Of a stretch of 5,630 bases of DNA, positions 1-4,788 are shown one piece after another. The first letter of the stretch is position 1. Every line of letters begins with the position of its first letter. Both the position numbers and the translations under genes were made by a program. This stretch comes from Bdellovibrionales bacterium RBG_16_40_8 (lineage in GTDB: Bacteria > Bdellovibrionota > Bdellovibrionia > Bdellovibrionales > UBA1609): NCBI GenBank assembly GCA_001769925.1, contig MEPT01000031.1, positions 5,781-11,410 on the forward strand, in the 5' to 3' direction. The notes beneath the pieces are model-generated. The model had not been told where the DNA came from. It saw only the letters and a list, made by a program, of their open reading frames with translations, and made no database searches.

Positions 1-248
1 AGCATAAAAAATGGGTTGGGGTATGTGGCGGCCTTGCCGGAGAAGCAGCAGCAGTTCCACTTCTTGTCGGGCTTCATGTAGATGAACTAAGCGTAAGTGT
101 TCCAATAATTCCGACAATCAAAGGGCAAATACGAAATTTAAAACTCTCAGAATGTGAAAAATTAGCTCACGCGGCATTAGAAAAAGAAACTGCGGCTGAA
201 GTGCGCGAACTTATTCACCATCTGATTCAAACGAAGGGGTCTTTATGA
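1..248 (+). CDS. PTS Enzyme I-type phosphotransferase (PEP-protein phosphotransferase), C-terminal end, 5' truncated by window
   Basis: An open frame enters from the left edge (first full codon at 3) and ends with TGA at 246-248, giving 81 visible residues. The fragment [20 protein letters not shown], followed by a [15 protein letters not shown] stretch and an Ala/Glu-rich final helix, matches the C-terminal end of the PEP-binding TIM-barrel domain of Enzyme I. The Cys of 'VCGG' (codon 24-26) corresponds to the conserved catalytic cysteine of that domain. Enzyme I transfers phosphate from PEP to HPr in the cytoplasm, the first step of PTS sugar uptake. The 'VCGG' form, where E. coli PtsI has 'MCGE', reminds me of multidomain proteins such as NagF/FruB that also carry IIA and HPr domains. 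That is inference, since the N-terminal part is outside the window. The stop overlaps the start of the permease gene by four bases (ATGA), which indicates one operon and translational coupling. Confidence 0.9.
   Translation, partial: HKKWVGVCGGLAGEAAAVPLLVGLHVDELSVSVPIIPTIKGQIRNLKLSECEKLAHAALEKETAAEVRELIHHLIQTKGSL
233..239 (+). promoter_or_regulatory. Ribosome binding site of the PTS permease gene
   Basis: GAAGGGG lies 5 nt upstream of the ATG at 245, inside the last codons of the Enzyme I gene. It supports ATG 245 as the start and allows both reinitiation through the ATGA overlap and independent ribosome entry. Confidence 0.6.
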
Positions 249-2032
249 AAGGCTTTGGCAATCTTTTCGAACTATTACAAAAAATCGGCAAGGCAGTTAT
301 GTTGCCGGTTTCAATTTTGCCCATTGCCGGCCTTTTATTAGGCATTGGTGGCGCTATTTTATCTGGGGTTGAACGAGGAGTTGTGCATATAGAGTCAGCC
401 GCGCTAAGAACACTTTTTGAAATAATGAAAAATTCGGGAGAGCCAATATTTGCTAATCTCCCGCTAATATTCGCTATAGGTATTACCATTGGGCTTACTA
501 ATAATGATGGCGCCTCTGCCATAGCTGCTATTGTCGGTTATGTAGTGCTTCTTGGCACTATGGGTGTTGTAGCCCCTCTTTTCGGAATGAAAACTTCATC
601 AGTCATGGGAATCACATCAATCAACACTGGTATATTTGGCGGGATTGTTGCTGGTATTCTCGCTGCTTATTTATTTAACCGCTACTACCGTATTAAACTG
701 CCACAATATTTGGGCTTTTTTGCCGGTAAACGTTTTGTGCCAATTATTACTGCCTGCGCTGCTATTTTCGCCGGTGTTGTTCTTTGTGTAGTTTGGCCAC
801 CGGTACAAAATGACATTAATAGATTTTCGCATTTTGCAGTACACAGCCAGCCTGATTTTGCTGTGTTTATCTACGGAGTAGTAGAACGCGCACTTATTCC
901 TTTCGGACTGCATCATATTTGGAACGTACCATTTTTCTTTGAGATAGGAGAATTTGTAACCTCTAGTGGACAGGTTGTGCATGGTGAACTTACCCGTTTT
1001 TTTGCGGGTGACCCAACAGCTGGCAACCTTGGGGGCGGTTATTTATTTAAGATGTGGGGGCTACCTGCCGCAGCTCTTGCAATTTGGCAAAGTGCCCGCC
1101 CAGAAAATCGTGCTCGTGTTGGCAGTATAATGATCTCTGCAGCACTGACATCATTTCTCACCGGCATAACCGAACCTATTGAATTTTCATTTTTGTTTGT
1201 GGCACCACTTTTATACGGTGTGCATGCGTTTCTTGCTGGCAGTTGCTTTGTGGTCATGTATGCTTTTGGTGGCAAACTTGGCTACACGTTTTCTCACGGT
1301 TTTATAGATTATGTACTATTTTTTGTTATGGATACCAAACCATGGCTTGTACTTGTGTTAGGGCCAATTTTCGCCGCCATTTATTATGTTACGTTTCGCG
1401 TCTTGATAGTGAAGTTCAACTTTCAAACTCCGGGCCGAGAACTAAATGGCAACGCCTCTGTAAACGGTGATGCCGCTTCAGCTAATGACTCAAGCTCAAG
1501 CATTGGCCGTGATCTTGTTATGGCCTTCGGCGGTAGTGCTAATATTAAAAGCCTAGACGCCTGCATCACACGCTTGCGTATAGCAGTAAATTCAGTCGCA
1601 AAAGTTAATCAGCAAAAATTAAAAGATCTTGGCGCTACCGGAGTCATGGTTATTGGTAACGGCATGCAAGCTATCTTCGGGCCGCGCTCAGAAAATTTGA
1701 AATCTGACATGGAAGAATTTATGCGAAGTAGCCCCAACAATACTGATACTAGCGACCAAAGCGACAGTAACAGTAATGATTACAGTGATAAATCTGCGAT
1801 AAATCACGACGAGCTTATTAAAGCTCTCGGGGGCCGCGCCAATATAATAAACTTTAAAGCCATAGCCAAAACTCGTTTGCGCGTAGAGGTGAAAAACCCT
1901 GCTGGGGTCGACCATCAGCTTATTTATAAGTCTGGGGTTAATGAAATCATGCGAGTATCTGATTGTGTGATTCATTTGCTTGTTGGCCTTAACGCTGAAC
2001 AAGAAATTAAGCTGCTAGAAGAAAAATTGTAA
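245..2032 (+). CDS. ptsG: PTS glucose-type permease IICB (PtsG-like) with an extra degenerate C-terminal IIB domain
   Basis: This 595-residue inner-membrane permease imports and phosphorylates a hexose, most likely glucose. Residues 1-390 form the IIC transport domain: it starts with [17 protein letters not shown] and contains [12 protein letters not shown] (220-231), AGDPTAG (254-260) and [10 protein letters not shown] (307-316), all typical of the glucose family and very close to E. coli PtsG as I remember it. The linker has the characteristic TPGRE (395-399). The IIB domain spans about 422-494; Cys440 in LDACITRLR is the phosphorylated residue. E. coli PtsG ends about here, at 477 residues. 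This protein continues through a Ser/Asp/Asn-rich linker (497-520) into a second IIB-like domain (521-595), where AKTRLR puts Ala541 at the cysteine position. No IIA domain is present. The gene overlaps the upstream Enzyme I gene by 4 bp and has a good ribosome binding site. A close alternative is an N-acetylglucosamine permease (NagE), but the sequence favours PtsG. Confidence 0.92.
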   Translation: MKGFGNLFELLQKIGKAVMLPVSILPIAGLLLGIGGAILSGVERGVVHIESAALRTLFEIMKNSGEPIFANLPLIFAIGITIGLTNNDGASAIAAIVGYVVLLGTMGVVAPLFGMKTSSVMGITSINTGIFGGIVAGILAAYLFNRYYRIKLPQYLGFFAGKRFVPIITACAAIFAGVVLCVVWPPVQNDINRFSHFAVHSQPDFAVFIYGVVERALIPFGLHHIWNVPFFFEIGEFVTSSGQVVHGELTRFFAGDPTAGNLGGGYLFKMWGLPAAALAIWQSARPENRARVGSIMISAALTSFLTGITEPIEFSFLFVAPLLYGVHAFLAGSCFVVMYAFGGKLGYTFSHGFIDYVLFFVMDTKPWLVLVLGPIFAAIYYVTFRVLIVKFNFQTPGRELNGNASVNGDAASANDSSSSIGRDLVMAFGGSANIKSLDACITRLRIAVNSVAKVNQQKLKDLGATGVMVIGNGMQAIFGPRSENLKSDMEEFMRSSPNNTDTSDQSDSNSNDYSDKSAINHDELIKALGGRANIINFKAIAKTRLRVEVKNPAGVDHQLIYKSGVNEIMRVSDCVIHLLVGLNAEQEIKLLEEKL

Positions 2033-2040
2033 TTGTCTGG

Positions 2041-2182
2041 GCCTTGGTTCAACAATTTCGTGTTGCCTTGGTTCAGCAATTTCGTGTTGCCTTGGTTCAA
2101 CAGAGTCACTTTGGATTAATAGATTTAGCAGAGTCACTTTGGATTAACCAAAATAAAATTAGCGAAGTTGCCCTAGATTAAC
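2041..2182. repeat. Degenerate tandem array, about six units of 24-28 bp
   Basis: Two full 24-bp copies and a partial third, each starting GCCTTGGTTCA(A/G)CAATTTC, begin at 2041, 2065 and 2089. They differ by one base. Two copies of CAGAGTCACTTTGGATTAA then start at 2101 and 2129 (28-bp period), and a weaker copy, AGCGAAGTTGCCCTAGATTA, starts at 2161. Read on the minus strand, all units share a pattern near TTAATCCAAGGCAACTC, so the two blocks look like diverged members of one array. The change from 24- to 28-bp spacing is not a multiple of three, which argues against a coding repeat. Confidence 0.75.
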
Positions 2183-2190
2183 AAATAAAA

Positions 2191-2243
2191 AATCGCCAAT
2201 AATCGCATTTACATACTAATCGCCAATAATCGCATTTACATAC
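2191..2243. repeat. 27-bp tandem duplication
   Basis: Two copies of a 27-bp unit start at 2191 and 2218 with AATCGCCAATAATCGCATTT and continue ACATAC; they are identical over the first 26 bases. Each unit holds AATCGC twice, 10 bp apart (2191, 2201, 2218, 2228). The identity of the copies suggests a recent duplication. Confidence 0.9.
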
Positions 2244-2272
2244 GCGTAAAAAAATACTCTGCAAAGCAGTTG

Positions 2273-2285
2273 AGCGTACTACGCT
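2273..2285. repeat. Short inverted repeat AGCGTA-C-TACGCT
   Basis: Six-base perfect arms are separated by one base. The site sits between the 27-bp and 19-bp repeats and has no T-run, so it does not look like a terminator. It could be a protein-binding half-site pair or chance. Confidence 0.35.
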
Positions 2286-2288
2286 TAG

Positions 2289-2333
2289 ATCATCACGAAG
2301 CCTACAAATCATCACGAAGCCTACAAATCATCA
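2289..2333. repeat. 19-bp tandem repeat, 2.3 copies
   Basis: ATCATCACGAAGCCTACAA is present twice without change (2289-2307 and 2308-2326), followed by the partial copy ATCATCA from 2327. I recognise no function. Confidence 0.9.
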
Positions 2334-2358
2334 TCGCGATCTGATGTCTCAGCGCATT

Positions 2359-2490
2359 TTATTTTTTCATGCCCCTCCTGGCGACCACGTCAAAATCATC
2401 CATCGCTGTCACCCGAACTGCGGTAAGCGTTGCGAATAATATCCCACACAACCAATCAGAAAAAAATAATAAAAACTTAACAATATGCAT
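2359..2490 (-). CDS. Possible small membrane peptide, 43 aa
   Basis: On the minus strand, ATG (2490-2488) opens a 43-codon frame that ends with TAA at 2361-2359. The product begins MHIVKFLLFFSDWLCGILFA and stays hydrophobic to about residue 24. It then becomes charged (DDFD at 31-34, ARRGMKK at the end), which would suit one membrane-spanning helix or an uncleaved signal anchor. AAGGA lies 6 nt upstream of this ATG, a plausible ribosome binding site. An in-frame ATG two codons earlier (2496) would give 45 residues but directly abuts AAGGA. I do not recognise the sequence. The gene is isolated in a repeat-rich gap with no clear promoter. It could be a chance frame or a relic; the ribosome binding site and the peptide's character are the only support. 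Confidence 0.3.
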   Translation of the reverse strand: MHIVKFLLFFSDWLCGILFATLTAVRVTAMDDFDVVARRGMKK

Positions 2491-2600
2491 CTTCATTCCT
2501 TCGCTTGTATAGCGATAATCAAAACGAAGCTATTTAATGTCACTCTGTTTGGATTCTGCACATTTTGGCACATGCATAATTTTCAATTGATGCCCACGTG

Positions 2601-2671
2601 CAATTCTTCGGACTCATTCGGACTCATTCGGACCCATTCGAACTCATTCGGACCGTCCGGACCGTCCGGAC
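2601..2671. repeat. 10-bp and 9-bp tandem repeats with palindromic GTCCGGAC sites
   Basis: The 10-bp unit GACTCATTCG runs from 2611 to 2650 in four copies (two exact, two with one change), preceded by a decayed copy at 2601. It passes directly into two copies of the 9-bp unit GGACCGTCC (2650-2667). The junctions create two perfect 8-bp palindromes, GTCCGGAC, at 2655-2662 and 2664-2671. The block ends about 25 bp before the promoter of the transposase gene. Confidence 0.88.
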
Positions 2672-2696
2672 ACACCCCGTTTGTCTTTTAAAATAA

Positions 2697-2725
2697 TTGA
2701 CATAGCTACCTAAAAAGTTTATTAA
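2697..2725 (+). promoter_or_regulatory. Sigma70-type promoter for the transposase gene
   Basis: A perfect -35 box, TTGACA (2697-2702), is followed after 17 bp by TATTAA (2720-2725), four of six bases matching the -10 consensus. Transcription would start near 2732 and leave a leader of about 65 nt before the transposase ATG. Confidence 0.55.
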
Positions 2726-2796
2726 TCAATTACGCGGCAAAAAAGCAGGTCGACCAGCGCAAAAAACAAATGGGAAAATAGATAGGAAATGGATAG

Positions 2797-3444
2797 ATGA
2801 AAAATATACGGAAAAGTAGCCGGAGAAATAGAAGGCGGGCAAAACAACTATCATTTTTTAATGATAAGCTGTTGCGTTTTTTTGGCGGCAGTCTTTTGAA
2901 GGGTCATGCTAAACTCGCGCGACCACTCTCAACAAAAGAACCGATTCATCTTATTATGAAGTCCAAGCAAGCTATAGGGTCACGATCAATGCTTCGCTCT
3001 TACAATGTAAAAAAAATTGACTCCATAATTAGCAAGCAGGCAAAATTAAGCGGCATTACTATTTACCAACTTGTAAATGTGGGCAATCATTTGCATTTAG
3101 TCATTCGCATTACAAATTTATTTTTCTATGATCGGTTTATCCGCGCTACGACGGGCATAATTGCAAGACATGTGACTAAACAGCAACGTCGAAACGGACT
3201 TAAATTTTTATCCCAAACAGAATTGAAAGCACGCACGCGCGCTCAGTCACAGTCGCCAGTTGGTGCTGAACGGTTTTGGGACGCCCGCCCATTCACACGG
3301 TTAATTGCCTGGGGAAGAGACTATCAACATATTAAAAACTATATGGATAAAAATAAAAGCCAAGCTAACCTAAGACAATATTTTATCGCATGGGGGTTTG
3401 ATACGACAGATGCCGTAAACATTCAGTATTTGAATACTGGGTGA
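2797..3444 (+). CDS. IS200/RAYT-like Y1 transposase (HUH nuclease)
   Basis: The 215-residue product belongs to the small tyrosine transposases that cut and rejoin single-stranded DNA. The metal-binding HUH motif is H98-L99-H100 in VGNHLHLVI. An early strand, HLIMKS (51-56), fits the start of the Y1 fold. The likely nucleophile is Tyr182 in HIKNYMDKN, with Tyr176 as the alternative. FWDARPFTRLIAWGRDY (160-176) is a pattern I associate with RAYT-like, often single-copy proteins. The N-terminus is strongly basic (SRRNRRRAK). The start is firm: an in-frame TAG directly precedes the ATG, AGGA (2784-2787) lies 9 nt upstream, and a sigma70-type promoter begins at 2697. The frame is intact and of usual length. 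I see no terminal hairpins marking an IS200/IS605 element, so it may be a stand-alone or domesticated gene rather than an active insertion sequence. Confidence 0.85.
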   Translation: MKNIRKSSRRNRRRAKQLSFFNDKLLRFFGGSLLKGHAKLARPLSTKEPIHLIMKSKQAIGSRSMLRSYNVKKIDSIISKQAKLSGITIYQLVNVGNHLHLVIRITNLFFYDRFIRATTGIIARHVTKQQRRNGLKFLSQTELKARTRAQSQSPVGAERFWDARPFTRLIAWGRDYQHIKNYMDKNKSQANLRQYFIAWGFDTTDAVNIQYLNTG

Positions 3445-3576
3445 TTAGCTCGCCGAGTGTGTCGCGCTAGCCGGTCATGCCCATGTAATTTAGTAGATCG
3501 CTTTACTGCTACAATATTGCAAAGTCGCCTTGAATGTAGATACAGCATCGCCTTAGATATAGATGCTTTCGAATTA

Positions 3577-3605
3577 TTGACAAAGCTTCATGCTTTATTT
3601 ACGCT
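3577..3605 (+). promoter_or_regulatory. Possible promoter of the cysteine-rich protein gene
   Basis: TTGACA (3577-3582) is followed after 17 bp by TACGCT (3600-3605), three of six -10 bases. If used, transcription would begin almost at the GTG at 3613, giving a leaderless message. That would fit the lack of a ribosome binding site, but the -10 match is weak. A small hairpin, AAAGC/GCTTT (3582-3596), lies inside the spacer. Confidence 0.25.
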
Positions 3606-3612
3606 TCGCCGC

Positions 3613-3918
3613 GTGAAGTGCATGTTAATTATTATATTTTTATTAAATACCTTGTCGGCAAATGCGCAAAACTTTTCGGTATCTAATAAAAATTGGTACT
3701 CTTGCAAGATATCAAGCGACTGCGATGTGTTTAAAGGTTGTTGTAGTTGGTATCCAGCTAACAAAAATTTTTTAAAAGAAGTAATCGAGTTTGATAAAAA
3801 AATATGCCCTTCGATAGAATGTAATACGGCATCTGATTATGTAAAAAGGCCAAGTGTAAAAAGGCCAAGTGCAAAATGCCAAAATTATAAATGCGTAATT
3901 GCCAAAGATAGTCTATAG
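3613..3918 (+). CDS. Small secreted cysteine-rich protein, unknown function
   Basis: The product has a clear Sec-type signal peptide, MKCMLIIIFLLNTLSANA, with probable cleavage after ANA (residue 18). The mature part of about 83 residues has eight cysteines: 31, 37, 43, 44, 65, 70, 89 and 94. The even number and the pattern C-x5-C-x5-CC ... C-x4-C ... C-x4-C suggest disulfide bonding in the periplasm or outside the cell. The segment SDCDVFKGCCSWYPANK resembles a motif I have seen in uncharacterised secreted bacterial proteins; I know no function. I chose GTG 3613 because it supplies a lysine before the hydrophobic core; ATG 3622 (98 aa) is equally possible. Neither has a good ribosome binding site. 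The frame stays open upstream to GTG 3457, but that would bury the signal peptide inside the protein. An in-frame 15-bp duplication gives VKRPSVKRPS at 77-86. The stop overlaps the stop of the opposing radical SAM gene. Confidence 0.7.
   Translation: MKCMLIIIFLLNTLSANAQNFSVSNKNWYSCKISSDCDVFKGCCSWYPANKNFLKEVIEFDKKICPSIECNTASDYVKRPSVKRPSAKCQNYKCVIAKDSL
3841..3881 (+). repeat. 15-bp in-frame tandem duplication inside the cysteine-rich protein gene
   Basis: GTAAAAAGGCCAAGT occurs at 3841-3855 and again, identical, at 3856-3870. A decayed third copy, GCAAAATGCCA, follows at 3871-3881. The product is VKRPSVKRPS followed by AKCQ, so the repeat lengthens the spacer between Cys70 and Cys89 without breaking the frame. 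Confidence 0.9.
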
Positions 3919-4776
3919 CGTTCTACTTATAAGATCCCGATTAGCACACATTTTTTTATCAAATCGACGAATAAAACTGCAGTGGCGGCAAAGCTCTTCA
4001 CGTAGTTCAAATCTGGCAAAGCCTTCACGTAAATTGCAAGCGCGTAAATTATTTAATATTTCAAGGGCATTGTGTGTCACAACACTCCCCAACGCAATAT
4101 CAGCCTCTTTATCTAGACAACATGGCACCACAGTGCCATCAGCATGAATGCCAAAATGCGACTTTAGACCATAACAAAATCCGCGATCACTACTTTCTTC
4201 AGACATTAGCGAAGGCCAATTAAAACGTGAATCAAAATGCAAATACAGCCGATTCTTTATACGATGAGATTTTCGAAAGCCAGTTACCATATTTCTCATT
4301 TCGTCACTACCAATATTCCATAGCCTATAATTAATATATAGATCTGGCCTTTCACTAAACGCTCGCTCAGTAAATAAAAATATTTTATTTAAAAATTGCT
4401 CAGCATCTTTTTTAGTGAAATTTGCAGACAAACTTTGTAGCGAAAAATTAACTTGTCTAATTATAGGCGATAGCAAAACTTCAATATTATTTTTATTTTG
4501 CAGTAAAGTGCCGTTAGTAGTTAGATTTATTGGCAATTTTGCCTGTGCACAATAATCTACAAATTCTTTAATCTTTGGGTGCGCAAGTGGCTCGCCCATT
4601 AAATGAAAAGTTACCTCTTTAGTCAGATCTTTAACTTGATCGATAATTTTAGTGAAAAGCTCATAAGACATAATTTTTTTCTGTCTGTTAACTTCAGGGC
4701 AGAAATCACACTGCAAATTGCAGATGTTGCTGATTTCAATATAAATTTTATCAAATTTATTTTTTGCTATATTCAT
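3913..4776 (-). CDS. Radical SAM/SPASM domain protein
   Basis: The 287-residue cytoplasmic enzyme uses a [4Fe-4S] cluster to cleave S-adenosylmethionine; its substrate is unknown. The radical SAM motif is C19-x3-C23-x2-C26 in ICNLQCDFC. It is followed by the GEP motif (61-63, in HLMGEPLAHP) and the NLTTNGTLL strand (84-92), both typical of the fold. The C-terminal part is SPASM-like: C201, then G214-x4-C219 with C220 adjacent, then C263-x2-C266 and C277, enough to hold one auxiliary cluster. ATG 4776 begins 12 bp after the stop of the methyltransferase gene on the same strand, so the two are probably co-transcribed. Only a weak purine stretch (GAAAAA) precedes the start. The 3' end overlaps the opposing cysteine-rich protein gene by 6 bp. 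SPASM enzymes often modify peptides or proteins, but this subgroup also includes many enzymes without known substrate. Confidence 0.85.
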   Translation of the reverse strand: MNIAKNKFDKIYIEISNICNLQCDFCPEVNRQKKIMSYELFTKIIDQVKDLTKEVTFHLMGEPLAHPKIKEFVDYCAQAKLPINLTTNGTLLQNKNNIEVLLSPIIRQVNFSLQSLSANFTKKDAEQFLNKIFLFTERAFSERPDLYINYRLWNIGSDEMRNMVTGFRKSHRIKNRLYLHFDSRFNWPSLMSEESSDRGFCYGLKSHFGIHADGTVVPCCLDKEADIALGSVVTHNALEILNNLRACNLREGFARFELREELCRHCSFIRRFDKKMCANRDLISRTL

Positions 4777-4788
4777 AGTGTTTATTTT

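Larger units (their letters stand above)
2033..2358. other. Gene-free stretch downstream of the permease, filled with short direct repeats
   Basis: There is no convincing open frame on either strand. The stretch holds three blocks of tandem repeats (entered separately) joined by AT-rich DNA. I see no strong intrinsic terminator for the PTS operon: the best hairpin is TTTGG/CCAAA at 2138-2152 with a 5-nt loop, followed by AAATAAAA rather than a T-run. Confidence 0.6.

Noticed and set aside
2138..2152. Intrinsic terminator of the PTS operon
   Set aside because: The stem is only 5 bp, AT-rich and lacks a following T-run. It arises from the repeat unit itself.
1981..2159. Minus-strand frame with repeated EPRQHEI peptide
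   Set aside because: It starts only at a GTG inside a repeat unit without a ribosome binding site, is about 40 codons long, runs into the 3' end of the permease gene, and is explained by the 24-bp DNA repeat.
2041..2333. CRISPR array
   Set aside because: The units are directly tandem with no unique spacers of constant length, the unit sequence changes from block to block, and no cas gene is visible.
2485..2691. 68-codon open frame on the + strand
   Set aside because: It has no ribosome binding site and lies opposite the candidate minus-strand peptide. Its second half is only a translation of the 10-bp and 9-bp repeats, whose periods (10 bp, then 9 bp) do not suit a coding repeat.
2644..2705. 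19-codon minus-strand frame beginning ATGTCAATT
   Set aside because: It is very short, overlaps the transposase promoter and the 9-bp repeats, and has only a weak AGGTAG upstream.
3457..3612. Upstream extension of the cysteine-rich protein to GTG 3457
   Set aside because: It would place the signal peptide in the middle of the protein; the extension resembles no known domain and no ribosome binding site precedes it.
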